Notes: generated from the sequence alone by a model not told the origin. A stretch of 64,000 nucleotides of DNA from Vibrio hepatarius (GCF_011806575.1 NZ_JAATOO010000006.1:124001-188000); one strand, 5' to 3'; positions 44,354 to 54,151 are shown, counted from the stretch's first letter. A program made the numbers and translations.

Positions 44354-45835
44354 CTACTGAATCGGGAAAGCGGGAGTGTCGTCATTTTCCGTGCGCCAGT
44401 TGACCCAGAGTTTGCCATCCGTGCCCTCAAGTAGCGTCGCAAAATTGCGCGCGCGGATGTATTTGTCTGAGCCATACGGGCGCAACATATCCGCAGCCAC
44501 TTGATTGTTCTCATCCAGATATTCGGTGCGGTCATTGGTGATAGCGCAAACGCCTAGCCACTGCATATAGCTTGGTGCAGGGTGGACAATGGCGGAAGAA
44601 ATGACCTGATGGACCGAACGTTGCTGCTTATCTCTAGAGTCGCGAATCACACCAAGTGCGCCAACGTGTACGTCACCAGATAGAATAACGGTGCGGCGTT
44701 TGCTTGATTGGGAGTAATCGAGCAAGCGCATGATGAGTCGCGATCGTTCGCCTTCGTGCTCTTTCGCGCGCCAATGATCTTTTAAATCGTCAGTCAGTTC
44801 TTCTTCCCATGGCGTGGTGTCTAACGTGTTTTCTGCAAATGAGAAATCACGGTAAACCACAGGAACCGCACTCAATACTAGTAGGTTATCGCTTTCGAGG
44901 TTTTTGAGATACTCGATAACCAAGTCCCACTGATTTTTGCTCATGACTTGTTTAAGCGTACGTTGCGCACGATTGTCCAAGACGAGGATATCGTAACCGT
45001 GGAATTTCAATGCGCTGGCAAAGTGGTCACGGACAGAGTGACTGGTTTGCAATAGTGAACGGTTTTGTGGACCGCGAATCTGCAACAGCTCAAAGTGTTT
45101 ACGCGCTGCGCTGAAAATCGCTTGGTAAACGTCACAGCTTTGGATGTCGTCAGGATAGCTGCCCCAGCCGTCAATAATATCGTGGTCGTCCCACATCATT
45201 ACCGATGGAATTGATGCAAGCATTGATGCCATTGGTTCTTTGTTCCAACGGTCGACATACAGTTTGCTGTAAAAGCGGTCGAGTTGGGCGACCATTTTTC
45301 TGCTCGCTGGACGTTTTACTTTGACCTCGCGATCTCTCTCATTCCATGCTTTTAGTGTGTCGACTTCGGTCCAAATCGCATCGGCGTAAACTTGGTCTCC
45401 GCCCATTAATAGCAAAGAGAACGGTTCTTGTTGGTGCTCTTTCGCCATCTCAGACCATAAGCGGTATGGCTTTTCAGTGGTGTTCATTATTTTTAGGTCT
45501 GAAAAACCGTTACACGAGGCATAGGCAAACTTTGGTTTCTCTTGTGGACCAGGAACGTAGAAAGACCATTCGCGATTGCCGCGTTTATCCAACAACTCTT
45601 CGCCATCTTGCTGTAGAGCATAAGTGATGGTTTCTGCGCCATGGCCTTCGATATTGAGTTCCATACGCCACACTTTACCATCATTGATTTCGCCGATAAG
45701 GGTCGCAGGCACAGGAGAATGTTGAGGGTAACTGACGCTGACAGAATTTGCGGTTTTAGACGTCACGACCACAACGGTGTAGTGGTGGTCGGATTCGAGC
45801 CCAAGTATTGGACCAAGTACCATTTTCGTTTGCAT
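44354..45835 (-). CDS. PhoD-like metallophosphatase
   Basis: The 493-residue protein belongs to the PhoD/alkaline phosphatase D fold: an N-terminal beta-sandwich domain (about 1-100), then a calcineurin-like core with metal-binding motifs LMGGDQVYADAIW, MMWDDHDIIDGWG and ILSGDVHVGALG. Classical PhoD is exported by Tat; here no signal peptide or twin-arginine is seen, so it may be cytoplasmic. The ATG follows AAGGAAG; a GTG two codons earlier is also in frame. Substrate (phosphodiester or polyphosphate) unknown. Confidence 0.86.
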   Translation of the reverse strand: MQTKMVLGPILGLESDHHYTVVVVTSKTANSVSVSYPQHSPVPATLIGEINDGKVWRMELNIEGHGAETITYALQQDGEELLDKRGNREWSFYVPGPQEKPKFAYASCNGFSDLKIMNTTEKPYRLWSEMAKEHQQEPFSLLLMGGDQVYADAIWTEVDTLKAWNERDREVKVKRPASRKMVAQLDRFYSKLYVDRWNKEPMASMLASIPSVMMWDDHDIIDGWGSYPDDIQSCDVYQAIFSAARKHFELLQIRGPQNRSLLQTSHSVRDHFASALKFHGYDILVLDNRAQRTLKQVMSKNQWDLVIEYLKNLESDNLLVLSAVPVVYRDFSFAENTLDTTPWEEELTDDLKDHWRAKEHEGERSRLIMRLLDYSQSSKRRTVILSGDVHVGALGVIRDSRDKQQRSVHQVISSAIVHPAPSYMQWLGVCAITNDRTEYLDENNQVAADMLRPYGSDKYIRARNFATLLEGTDGKLWVNWRTENDDTPAFPIQ

Positions 45836-46028
45836 GCTCACTTCCTTGTCATTATTGGTTTTGATTGAACAGGTGAGAGCACTAGAATTGTTAGATCGCC
45901 AACTTTTTGCTCATCACGTTGTATATCATCTCAGGGTTAGTGGTTCAGTTCTGCGTCAATATGCATTTTTGTGAACATGCGTAGATAACGGATTGATGCG
46001 ATATAGTTAAGTCTTTGATAGGCAGTAA

Positions 46029-46049
46029 AAAGGGCACCGATGTGCCCTT
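46029..46049 (-). terminator. Minus-strand terminator without an obvious gene upstream
   Basis: AAGGGCAC / GTGCCCTT stem with a CGAT loop; on the minus strand it is followed by TTTTTA. It lies 280 bases beyond the PTS operon terminator and about 190 bases upstream of the phoD-like gene. Confidence 0.75.
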
Positions 46050-46308
46050 AAAGTTATATGAGTATTTAGATTAACCTAAGAATCCGTTAGTTTGATGTTT
46101 CTACAGCTGAGCATAAACGGTGTTTAGTGAAAGCAGTTCTTGGAGTGAAGTTCGGTGATTTGTCCCTGTTCGATAACAATCATGCGCTTATTTATCCAAA
46201 TTAAATTGCTTTAGGGACGCTAGTGGCAACCTCGGGCAGTAGTTATTTTTTATTGTTGATGTTGAAAGGCAAGTTTCGTCAGAGTTCGATACAAGCACCT
46301 ATTAAATA

Positions 46309-46335
46309 AAAGCCCCGCGGTAAACGCGGGGCTTT
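46309..46335 (-). terminator. Intrinsic terminator of the sugar-alcohol PTS operon
   Basis: AAGCCCCGCG / CGCGGGGCTT with a short loop, 25 bases after the PHP gene stop, followed on the minus strand by TTTTATTT. Confidence 0.9.
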
Positions 46336-46359
46336 GTTGATCAACTTGACAGAATGAGT

Positions 46360-47106
46360 TTAATAAAGCGCTTCAAACTCTGGGATGCGAGCTTTGCCGC
46401 GCAGCAAGAGAAAATTCAAAAACCGAGATGCTGAACTTGTGATTACTCTTTCTTCAGGCACGTTGTGTTGTTCTAGCAGTGAAATTACTAGGTCTAAGCG
46501 AGCGATCTCTTCACAAAAATGCGCGTCAGAACCGGTAGTAAAGTAAACGCCAATTTCATTGCCGAGTCCGACAATGTTTGAGCAATGGACATCACTGCCT
46601 TTGCGGCTTTTACCAGTGAGAGAAGTGTTGTTTACTTCGATCGCGACATTATTCTCTTTTGCACATTGCAACACGGGTTTCAGGTCAAACGGGTAATTCG
46701 GATTACCTAAGTGCCCTAAGGCATCGACTTTGCCGCTTTCAATCACATTGATCAGTGCTTGGGTATGTTCTTTGACTGACGCCGGCGCGAATACAGGTTC
46801 GTGAAAGCTGGCAATGACCCAATCTAAATGTGGATAAGACGATGGCGGCAGATCAAGCTCTCCTGTCTGGTTAAGTGTATTGGCTTCTACACCTCGCAAG
46901 ATACCGACATCGTGTAAAAAGCGGGGCAAAATTCTTTGGTTGTTGAAATACCAGTAGTGGGGGGCACCGGGCATTTCAGGAGCATGATCCGTAGTACAAA
47001 GAAGTTTTAACCCCTTGTTCTTAGACGCGAGAGCGTTTTCAATAATAGTGCTGTAAGCATGACCACTGGCGATAGTATGTGTATGACTATCCACGACTAT
47101 GTTCAT
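46360..47106 (-). CDS. PHP-domain phosphatase (YcdX-like)
   Basis: The 248-residue protein has the polymerase-and-histidinol-phosphatase fold: metal ligands in [14 protein letters not shown] (His7, His9), [16 protein letters not shown]-like [25 protein letters not shown] and [11 protein letters not shown]. coli YcdX acts as a zinc-dependent phosphatase. Last gene of the PTS operon; a role in removing phosphate from a sugar phosphate is plausible. AAGGAGACAGT precedes the ATG. Confidence 0.88.
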   Translation of the reverse strand: MNIVVDSHTHTIASGHAYSTIIENALASKNKGLKLLCTTDHAPEMPGAPHYWYFNNQRILPRFLHDVGILRGVEANTLNQTGELDLPPSSYPHLDWVIASFHEPVFAPASVKEHTQALINVIESGKVDALGHLGNPNYPFDLKPVLQCAKENNVAIEVNNTSLTGKSRKGSDVHCSNIVGLGNEIGVYFTTGSDAHFCEEIARLDLVISLLEQHNVPEERVITSSASRFLNFLLLRGKARIPEFEALY

Positions 47107-47123
47107 ACTGTCTCCTTGTGTGG

Positions 47124-47858
47124 TTATCTGATTTCGAAAGAACCATCTTGGTTCATAAACAAAGTAAGGTCCGCAGAAACTGAGTGATTAAGTACTTTAT
47201 CCACATTGAGTGAATCTGAACTATGGTAAAACGCCTGCGCTTCTTCGGCTGAGCTACCACCACGTATTTTGCGGTTTACCAGCCTTTCTTCAAGAAACTT
47301 AGGGTCGGTATCGACAAAAATGGTAAAGTCAGCCAGCTCGTGTAATCCGTTCCAAACAGGCTCATTGAGTAGCAACCAGTTACCTTCAACGACAACAATA
47401 TTGTCTTTAACTCGGATCGCATCTTCGACAGGGTCATGCAAATTTCGGTCGTAGTATGGCCAAAGTGGGTCGCTGGTTTTGAGTAGCTTTAGTTTACGGA
47501 TAAGCTCACTCAAGTTAAAGGTTTCAAATGAGCCTTTTATTTCTCTTAAACAAACCTTCTCGCCGTTTCGTTCGATAAAGTTATTGTTGAGGATTTCGTT
47601 CGGGTAATGGAACCCGTCAAACGGCAATACTTGCAGTGGTTCAAGATTTTCGTTTTGGTAAGATAAATATTCCCAGAACGCCGCAAGGGTGGATTTTCCG
47701 CTACCGGGTGGGGCGCATAGAAACACAACAACTCGTTCTTGTTTTTGCTCAAATAAGCGTGAGAATTTCTCGACCAAGGGTTTGTGTATCAGTGAGACGT
47801 CGCTGTCAGGAAACTTTGCTTGAGTTTCGAAGCCACTGACATCTAATGTGACTTTCAT
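47124..47858 (-). CDS. P-loop sugar/nucleoside kinase (FrcK/PRK09270-like)
   Basis: The 244-residue protein has a P-loop [13 protein letters not shown] (near 49-57), a substrate or Mg segment [14 protein letters not shown], and [14 protein letters not shown], followed by [13 protein letters not shown] typical of the uridine-kinase/panK/PRK superfamily. Related proteins are annotated as fructose-uptake-system kinases. It sits between a MltR-like regulator and a phosphatase in a PTS operon, which suggests action on a phosphorylated ketose or an intermediate. Exact reaction unknown. Confidence 0.84.
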   Translation of the reverse strand: MKVTLDVSGFETQAKFPDSDVSLIHKPLVEKFSRLFEQKQERVVVFLCAPPGSGKSTLAAFWEYLSYQNENLEPLQVLPFDGFHYPNEILNNNFIERNGEKVCLREIKGSFETFNLSELIRKLKLLKTSDPLWPYYDRNLHDPVEDAIRVKDNIVVVEGNWLLLNEPVWNGLHELADFTIFVDTDPKFLEERLVNRKIRGGSSAEEAQAFYHSSDSLNVDKVLNHSVSADLTLFMNQDGSFEIR

Positions 47859-47868
47859 AGTGTAAGCC

Positions 47869-48465
47869 TTATTCTAAAATCTCTTTGGTGACCCGTTCGA
47901 TAAGCATTTCACAAGAGAGCTTCAATACCGTTTTGATCAGCGATTCGTAGCGCATTTGTGAGAACGACTCGAACGAAGAAAACTTAAGCTGGTTAATCGA
48001 ATCGAGATAAAAACTGTCTTCGCCTTTGGTTAACGTCGCTTGGTTGGTAATAAACTCGTACACCATGTCGTCGTCATAACTCAGCTTAGCTGGCTGATTG
48101 AGCGCATAGTCGAGCATCTGGTCGTAAAGGCCAATATCTGCGTATGTTTCGAGCGAAATTTTCCCCATTGCGAAGATAAGCTTTGAGACGACATCGGTAG
48201 TCACCAATGGACCGTCTTCTCTGATTAATGGTGCAACGGCGTATTGCATAACGAATTCGTCTTGAACGAAGACTTGTGGCAATAGTTCTTTCAGCTTTAA
48301 GTTGATAATCTTGTTCGATACTTGGAGAAAGCAGGTTGCAGTCTCACAATGGTCTATCGCATCAAACAGCTCTTCTTCTCGGGACAAATGTTGATTAACC
48401 TTTTTAGAATGTGGCAGCTCTAGGCTACCACACAGTAAGCCAGCGCTAAACAGAGAGGCTGACAT
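47869..48465 (-). CDS. MltR/MtlR-family regulator
   Basis: The protein has about 198 residues. The central region LPQVFVQDEFVMQYAVAP and EDGPLVTTDVVSKLIFAMG aligns by eye with E. coli MtlR (QVFRKDDYAVKYAVEPLL...GDGPL...KLIYGLG), the mannitol operon repressor family. It has no recognisable DNA-binding motif, as in other MtlR proteins, which act through an unclear mechanism. The ATG at 48465 overlaps the dehydrogenase gene; a TTG four codons upstream is possible. Confidence 0.86.
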   Translation of the reverse strand: MSASLFSAGLLCGSLELPHSKKVNQHLSREEELFDAIDHCETATCFLQVSNKIINLKLKELLPQVFVQDEFVMQYAVAPLIREDGPLVTTDVVSKLIFAMGKISLETYADIGLYDQMLDYALNQPAKLSYDDDMVYEFITNQATLTKGEDSFYLDSINQLKFSSFESFSQMRYESLIKTVLKLSCEMLIERVTKEILE

Positions 48466-49717
48466 CGTAAAACTCAAGTAGCGCTTTTTCTGCGTGAGCG
48501 TTCCAAACGTAGTTATTCGCCTTCAATATCGCGTCGAGATCTTCAAAAAACGGGTCAACATCCGCAAGTGATAAGAAGTTGTCAATCGCTGTTAGTGGCA
48601 AATCGATATGTGGGTAAATCAGCTTTTTGCCGCCAGGAATCTCAAGCTGGTTGAGAATCGTGTGAGGTGCTGACTCAAGCCCACCAACGTGCGTGATCAT
48701 AAATGAAGGGTTAATCTTGTTTTGCTCAGAAAGCTCGATTGACTCGACCATATCACCTGTTGAACCACCTGAAGTGCCAACAATATGCGTTGATTCGTAA
48801 TGGACGTTATAGAAGTTAAACGGCACTTTGAATTGCTTGTCAGTCGGCCCGGCGAAGAAGTTGAGACAGCCATCGTTGCCGAGTAGGTCGTCCGCTTGTT
48901 CAAGCACTTGATGCACCGCCGCGTAGACCATGACGTCATCATAACCTTTACCGTCATTAAGTCCTTTTAAGTACTCAACTGGGTTGTCGACGTTAGCGGT
49001 GTTGACATAGTGAAGTTCAACGCCATTTTCAGCGGCTTTTTCAACAGGAATTAACGATTGAGCGCGGCTTAAGCGATTTTCATCGATATCGGTCACCACC
49101 AATAGGCGAGGCTTCACCGGGCCGTTAATTGCGTAATCAATTGCGCCAATGCCCATTGGTCCGGCACAAGCCAATAACGCTAGAGAACCGTTCGGTTTAA
49201 TGCCCATTTGGTGCTCATAAACGTATGGTGTTGTGTGGTAGCTAGCGTGATAAGCACCGATGATACAAGACATAGGCTCAGCCAAAGACGCATTAGCAAA
49301 GTAGCTGCCGTTGTATGGCAATACGCAACCTAGGTCAATAGCGACTTTTGGAATGATAGAGTAGGTCGCATTGCCACCAAATGTTTCGTAACTGTAGCCA
49401 GCAGAGTAACCTGAGGGCAGCCCCATCGCTGGTTGAAGCACAAACGGTTGGCCAGGTTGATACTTATCTTTTAGGTTGGCACCAACTTCGACAATGATGC
49501 CTGCGTATTCGTGGCCTGTCATTACTGGTACTTGGTCGATATCGTCTGGTACACGCTTGTGTTTGCTACCAAGTAGTGCGGCTTTATAAGTCGATAAACA
49601 GATACTGTTGGAAATGTTTTTTACCAATAATTCGTCTTCACCGATTGCTGGCAATTCAAAGGTGCGTAGTTGGACATCTTTCTCACCACAAATAACGGCT
49701 GCAGTCGTTTGAACCAT
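48446..49717 (-). CDS. Zinc-dependent dehydrogenase, sorbose-1-phosphate reductase (SorE)-like
   Basis: MDR-family dehydrogenase of 423 residues with a zinc site (Cys40, GHEYAG His69-Glu70) and a Rossmann domain (ACAGPMGIGAIDYA). The unusual length and the segment GYSYETFGGNATYSIIPK resemble SorE, which interconverts L-sorbose 1-phosphate and D-glucitol 6-phosphate. With the PTS genes it probably oxidises the imported polyol phosphate to a ketose phosphate. Assignment to a specific sugar is inference. GGGAGAAAATC precedes the ATG. Confidence 0.87.
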   Translation of the reverse strand: MVQTTAAVICGEKDVQLRTFELPAIGEDELLVKNISNSICLSTYKAALLGSKHKRVPDDIDQVPVMTGHEYAGIIVEVGANLKDKYQPGQPFVLQPAMGLPSGYSAGYSYETFGGNATYSIIPKVAIDLGCVLPYNGSYFANASLAEPMSCIIGAYHASYHTTPYVYEHQMGIKPNGSLALLACAGPMGIGAIDYAINGPVKPRLLVVTDIDENRLSRAQSLIPVEKAAENGVELHYVNTANVDNPVEYLKGLNDGKGYDDVMVYAAVHQVLEQADDLLGNDGCLNFFAGPTDKQFKVPFNFYNVHYESTHIVGTSGGSTGDMVESIELSEQNKINPSFMITHVGGLESAPHTILNQLEIPGGKKLIYPHIDLPLTAIDNFLSLADVDPFFEDLDAILKANNYVWNAHAEKALLEFYDVSLSV

Positions 49718-49766
49718 GATTTTCTCCCGGGGATAAGGGGCCGAGATAAGGCCCCAAAAAGTTAAA

Positions 49767-51167
49767 TTAAGCTTGTTGACGAATCGTTGTGATTAGCTCA
49801 TCTAGAGCAGGATCGTGCAGGAAGTTTTTAATCGTAATCACGGGTAATCCTGTTGCGTTGACCGCTCGGCTTTCCAAGCTCTCGTGAGTGACAACAACAT
49901 CGGCGTGTGACGGCACTTTCTCTATCGCGTAGTTTTTCACTTCGATATCGAATCCAGCATCAACGAGTTTCTTCTTGAATGTCGATGCGCCCATTGCGCT
50001 AGAGCCCATGCCCGCATCACAAGCGAAGGCAACGAATTTGATCTTTGCTGCTTCTGGAGAAGCTTGAGTGGTTGTCGCTTTTACCGCACCCTCAGCCTTC
50101 ATCTCTTTCATATCCGTTACTGAACGTTCAAACTCATTTTCTGATTCTTCCGTTTTGCTGACTTTCAAGATAGCGCTGGCCACTAAGAACGAAACGATAG
50201 TTGCAGTTGTCACACCAGCGATGGTGGCGATAAAGCTGCCTTTTGGCGTCAACGCTAGGTAAGAGAAGATTGAGCCAGGACTAGGGCCCGCTACCAGACC
50301 AGCATCAAGGAGATTGAACGTTGCAATACCTGTCGCTGCACCAGCAATCATCGCCACAATCATGATTGGTTTCATTAGAACGTACGGGAAATACAGCTCA
50401 TGGATACCACCGAAGAAGTGAATAATGATCGCGCTCGGTGCAGAACGCTTACTTAAACCCTGACCAAACTTCGCGTACGCAAGCAACATACCTAGACCAG
50501 GGCCCGGGTTAGACGCGACCATAAAGAAGATGGATTTACCCGTTTCTGCCGCAGCTTGTAGACCTAATGGGTAGTAAATGCCTTGGTCGATAGCGTTGTT
50601 CAGGAACAGCACTTTTGCAGGTTCATTAATAATGGCGAGTAAAGGGAGGAAACCTGTTGCTACAAGTGCTTCGATACCTGATTTAACGAAAAGGTTTGCC
50701 GCTGTTACTGCTGGACCAACGATCGCGTAAGCAAATAAGCACATGATCATGCCGAAGATGCCTAACGAGAAGTTATTGACCACCATTTCAAAACCAGAAG
50801 GAATTTTATGTTCGATCTTTTTATCGATTTGTACGATAACCCAGCCACTTAGTGGCCCCATGATCATCGCACCGACAAACATAGGTATTTCCGCGCCCGC
50901 GATAACACCCATGGTACCAATCGCACCTGCTACAGCACCGCGTTTGTCACCGACAATTTGACCACCAGTATAACCAATCAATAATGGCAGTAGATAGGTG
51001 ATCATCGGCCCAACGAGTTCACCGAAGTAAGCGTTAGGCATCCAGCCTGTAGGGATAAATAACGCAGTAATAAAGCCCCATGCGATAAAGGCGCCAATAT
51101 TTGGCAGAACCATCGCGGTCAAATGACCGCCGAAGGCTTGCACTTTTGCTCTTACGTTTGTAGTCAC
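49767..51167 (-). CDS. PTS mannitol-type transporter, IICB
   Basis: Sugar-alcohol PTS permease of 466 residues. The IIC membrane domain (about 1-335) begins with VQAFGGHLTAMVLPNIGAF, as in MtlA and CmtA, and contains PIMIVAMIAGAATG and the periplasmic or substrate loop GGIHELYFPYVLM. The IIB domain (about 370-465) has the phospho-Cys in FACDAGMGSSAMGA (near 385). No IIA domain is attached; it is the next gene. The start is GTG after AAGGAACATAAC. Confidence 0.93.
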   Translation of the reverse strand: MTTNVRAKVQAFGGHLTAMVLPNIGAFIAWGFITALFIPTGWMPNAYFGELVGPMITYLLPLLIGYTGGQIVGDKRGAVAGAIGTMGVIAGAEIPMFVGAMIMGPLSGWVIVQIDKKIEHKIPSGFEMVVNNFSLGIFGMIMCLFAYAIVGPAVTAANLFVKSGIEALVATGFLPLLAIINEPAKVLFLNNAIDQGIYYPLGLQAAAETGKSIFFMVASNPGPGLGMLLAYAKFGQGLSKRSAPSAIIIHFFGGIHELYFPYVLMKPIMIVAMIAGAATGIATFNLLDAGLVAGPSPGSIFSYLALTPKGSFIATIAGVTTATIVSFLVASAILKVSKTEESENEFERSVTDMKEMKAEGAVKATTTQASPEAAKIKFVAFACDAGMGSSAMGASTFKKKLVDAGFDIEVKNYAIEKVPSHADVVVTHESLESRAVNATGLPVITIKNFLHDPALDELITTIRQQA

Positions 51168-51183
51168 GTTATGTTCCTTCTTT

Positions 51184-51627
51184 TTAGTACGATTTTATGA
51201 TGTTGAGCACATCTTGTTTGGAAGATGCGGCAGCAAGCTTAGTGATGTTCGCTTCATCGACAAGCATTTCGCTCAGCGCTTGGATGACTTCTATATGGGT
51301 ATCAGAGTCTGTGGCTGCTAGTGTTAGCAACACATTCGCTGGCCCCATATCTGAGCCAAAATCCACTGCGGTCGGGAAAACATGAATGCCAAGTCCTGTT
51401 TTTAATACTCCAGCTTCAGGGCGAGCGTGGGGCATAGCTATTCCAGGGCAAAGAACGTAATATGGACCATTATCAATGGTAGACTGGATGATTGCGGATG
51501 CGTAATCTGATGTTACGTAGCCTTTCGTTTCAAGGTAAGCAGTCGTTACTTTCACCGCCTCAGCCCATTGATATTCATTGCTATCAATCACATCAATGAG
51601 GTCATGGTCGATAAGGTCATACAGCAT
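51184..51627 (-). CDS. PTS mannitol/fructose-type IIA protein (CmtB-like)
   Basis: The 147-residue EIIA domain has the phospho-His in CPGIAMPHARPEAG (His67). It carries phosphate from HPr to the IIB Cys of the adjacent gene. First gene of the operon, 16 bases before the permease. GCGGGAAACAACT precedes the ATG, and a CRP-type site lies about 80 bases upstream. Confidence 0.93.
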   Translation of the reverse strand: MLYDLIDHDLIDVIDSNEYQWAEAVKVTTAYLETKGYVTSDYASAIIQSTIDNGPYYVLCPGIAMPHARPEAGVLKTGLGIHVFPTAVDFGSDMGPANVLLTLAATDSDTHIEVIQALSEMLVDEANITKLAAASSKQDVLNIIKSY

Positions 51628-51703
51628 AGTTGTTTCCCGCTAGGTTTATTGTTGATAGGTTTATTATCAGTAAGCCGAGCAGGGTTGAAAACTGAGAAGG
51701 TTT

Positions 51704-51719
51704 TGTGATTGAAGTCACG
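51704..51719 (-). promoter_or_regulatory. CRP (cAMP receptor protein) binding site for the PTS operon
   Basis: TGTGA-TTGAAG-TCACG matches the TGTGA-N6-TCACA consensus at 9 of 10 arm positions. It lies about 77-92 bases before the IIA start, typical for class I activation of a catabolic operon. Confidence 0.75.
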
Positions 51720-52030
51720 CAATGCGCGCTGTCAATCTATTAATTCGAACGTCAATCACATTTCAATATAGAAATAAAACAACGTATTTTGTTTGAATTA
51801 CAAATCAAGACCAATAATTTGATCCCATATGCAAAATAAATAAAAAATCAAACTTTCATTTAAATGATCTAGATCTCTTTTGTGTTCTTGACTGAATTTA
51901 TAACGTGATTTTGCTCAAGATAGAAAAGAGCGTTAGACCGGATTTTTATTCGATATTGAACGATCAAAATCACATTGTTAGTTTTAGAAATGTGTTTTGA
52001 AACTAATTTACGTATTTCGCTTGGATAAAA

Positions 52031-52056
52031 AAAGCCCCGCTATACGAGCGGGGCTT
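52031..52056 (-). terminator. Intrinsic terminator of tkt
   Basis: AAAGCCCCGCT / AGCGGGGCTTT with a 4-base loop; the minus strand continues with a T-run. It is 24 bases beyond the tkt stop and very similar in stem to the PTS operon terminator. Confidence 0.92.
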
Positions 52057-52079
52057 TGTTGTTTGTAGCTAATCGTTGA

Positions 52080-54071
52080 TTAAGCGAGTAGCTCTTTTGC
52101 TGTGTTTACTACGTTTTCTGTAGTGAAACCAAACATCTTGAACAGTTCGCCAGCTGGAGCAGATTCACCGAAGGTAGTCATACCGATGATCTTGCCGCCA
52201 AAGCCTACGTACTTGTACCAGAAGTCTGCGATGCCCGCTTCGATAGCGATACGCGCTGTGACGTCTGATGGCAGTACGGCTTCACGGTAAGCTGCGTCTT
52301 GCTTGTCGAATGCATCCGTTGAAGGCATTGAAACAACGCGTACTTGCTTACCTTCAGCAGTTAGCTGTGCTGCTGCTTCTACTGCTAGCTCAACTTCTGA
52401 ACCTGTTGCGATAAGGATAAGTTCTGGTTTGCCTGCGCAATCTTTCAGGATGTAACCACCTTTCGCGATGTCTGCAACTTGCTCAGCACTGCGCTCTTGT
52501 TGTGCTAGGTTCTGACGCGAGAAGATAAGCGCGGTTGGCGCGTCTTTACGCTCGATAGCCAGTTTCCAAGCCACTGCTGATTCAACTTGGTCACATGGAC
52601 GCCATGTGCTCATGTTTGGAGTCAGACGTAGAGACGCCATTTGCTCAACCGGTTGGTGAGTTGGGCCGTCTTCACCAAGACCGATAGAATCGTGCGTGTA
52701 CACTTGGATGTTCTGAATTTTCATCAGAGCTGCCATGCGCATTGCGTTACGTGCGTATTCCATAAACATTAGGAAGGTTGCGCCGTAAGGAACAAAACCA
52801 CCGTGTAGTGCGATACCGTTCATGATAGCCGTCATACCGAACTCACGTACGCCGTAGTGCACGTAGTTACCAGAGAAGTCGTTCGCTTCAAGAGACTTCG
52901 AACCAGACCACATGGTTAGGTTAGAAGGCGCAAGGTCAGCAGAGCCGCCCATAAACTCAGGTAGTAGTGCACCGAACGCTTCTAGCGCGTTTTGCGATGC
53001 TTTACGTGATGCGATGTTTGCTGGGTTTGCTTGAAGGTCAGCAATGATTTGGCTTGCTTTCTCTTCCCACTGCGCTGGTAGCTCACCGTTTACGCGGCGT
53101 TTAAATTCTGCGGCAAGCTCTGGATATGCTGCTTCATAAGCTGCAAATTTCTCGTTCCACGCTGCTTCCTTAGCTGCGCCTGCTTCTTTCGCAGACCATT
53201 CTGCGTAAACTTCCTGCGGAATTTCAAAAGGACCGTGCTCCCAACCTAGTTCTTTACGTGTTGCTGCGATTTCTTCTGCACCTAGTGGTGCGCCGTGACA
53301 GTCGTGAGAACCAGACTTGTTAGGAGAACCGAAACCGATAATTGTCTTAGTACAGATTAGAGTAGGGCGTGGGTCTGCTTTAGCCGCTTCAATTGCTGCG
53401 TTGATTGCTTCAGCGTCGTGGCCGTCTACCGCTGGGATTACGTGCCAGCCGTAAGCTTCAAAACGTTTAGGTGTATCGTCAGAGAACCACCCTTCAACGT
53501 GACCGTCGATAGAGATGCCGTTGTCATCCCAGAACGCGATTAGCTTGCCTAGACCTAGTGTACCAGCCAGAGAACATGCCTCGTGCGAGATACCTTCCAT
53601 CAGACAGCCGTCACCCATGAACACGTAAGTGAAGTGGTCAACGATGTCGTGGCCTTCTTGGTTGAATTGCGCTGCTAACGCTTTTTCTGCCAACGCCATA
53701 CCGACTGCGTTAGTAATACCTTGGCCTAGTGGACCTGTTGTTGTCTCGATACCAGGTGCGTAACCGTACTCAGGGTGACCCGGAGTTTTAGAGTGAAGTT
53801 GACGGAAGTTCTTCAGATCGTCGATTGATAGCTCGTAACCTGCAAGGTGCAGTAGAGAGTAAATCAGCATAGAACCATGGCCGTTTGATAGTACGAAACG
53901 GTCGCGGTCAGCCCACTCTGGGTTAGATGGGTTGTGGTTTAGGTGAGAGCGCCAAAGAACTTCAGCGATATCAGCCATACCCATAGGGGCGCCAGGGTGG
54001 CCAGAGTTTGCTTGTTGAACACCGTCCATGCTTAGAGCACGGATTGCATTAGCTAAATGTTTACGATCCAT
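52080..54071 (-). CDS. tkt: Transketolase
   Basis: Thiamine-diphosphate enzyme of the non-oxidative pentose-phosphate pathway that moves two-carbon units between ketoses and aldoses. The 663-residue length is standard. Motifs: [20 protein letters not shown] at the N-terminus, [13 protein letters not shown] and the thiamine motif, [15 protein letters not shown] and RVVSMPS near the C-terminal domain. Its neighbour is transaldolase, and both lie next to a SorC-type regulator. Vibrio carries a second tkt elsewhere in many genomes, so this copy may be substrate-induced. Confidence 0.96.
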   Translation of the reverse strand: MDRKHLANAIRALSMDGVQQANSGHPGAPMGMADIAEVLWRSHLNHNPSNPEWADRDRFVLSNGHGSMLIYSLLHLAGYELSIDDLKNFRQLHSKTPGHPEYGYAPGIETTTGPLGQGITNAVGMALAEKALAAQFNQEGHDIVDHFTYVFMGDGCLMEGISHEACSLAGTLGLGKLIAFWDDNGISIDGHVEGWFSDDTPKRFEAYGWHVIPAVDGHDAEAINAAIEAAKADPRPTLICTKTIIGFGSPNKSGSHDCHGAPLGAEEIAATRKELGWEHGPFEIPQEVYAEWSAKEAGAAKEAAWNEKFAAYEAAYPELAAEFKRRVNGELPAQWEEKASQIIADLQANPANIASRKASQNALEAFGALLPEFMGGSADLAPSNLTMWSGSKSLEANDFSGNYVHYGVREFGMTAIMNGIALHGGFVPYGATFLMFMEYARNAMRMAALMKIQNIQVYTHDSIGLGEDGPTHQPVEQMASLRLTPNMSTWRPCDQVESAVAWKLAIERKDAPTALIFSRQNLAQQERSAEQVADIAKGGYILKDCAGKPELILIATGSEVELAVEAAAQLTAEGKQVRVVSMPSTDAFDKQDAAYREAVLPSDVTARIAIEAGIADFWYKYVGFGGKIIGMTTFGESAPAGELFKMFGFTTENVVNTAKELLA

Positions 54072-54115
54072 AATAATTACCGAATATGTTTAATTCTAGG
54101 AAAGGGATATTAAGA

Positions 54116-54140
54116 GGGGAACGCAAACGTTCCCCTTTTT
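54116..54140. terminator. Hairpin between tal and tkt
   Basis: GGGGAACG / CGTTCCCC with a CAAA loop. A TTTTT tail is on the + strand; the minus strand, used by these genes, has only CTCTTA. It may act as a partial terminator or attenuator that sets relative levels of tal and tkt. Confidence 0.6.
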
Positions 54141-54151
54141 GATTCTGTGTC

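Larger units (their letters stand above)
45836..46359. other. 524-bp intergenic region between phoD-like gene and PTS operon
   Basis: Holds the PTS operon terminator (46309-46335) and a second minus-strand terminator (46029-46049). About 260 bases between them have no credible gene; only a 19-codon minus-strand frame near 46180 is visible. The phoD-like gene's promoter should lie in 45840-46000. Confidence 0.6.
51628..52079. other. 452-bp region upstream of the PTS operon
   Basis: AT-rich. Contains a good CRP-type site (51704-51719) and the tkt terminator (52031-52056). No credible gene. A weaker CRP-like element is near 51904-51919. Confidence 0.6.

Noticed and set aside
46150..46210. 19-codon minus-strand frame beginning near 46182
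   Set aside because: No ribosome-binding site and too short to support on its own; noted only as part of the intergenic region with an orphan terminator.
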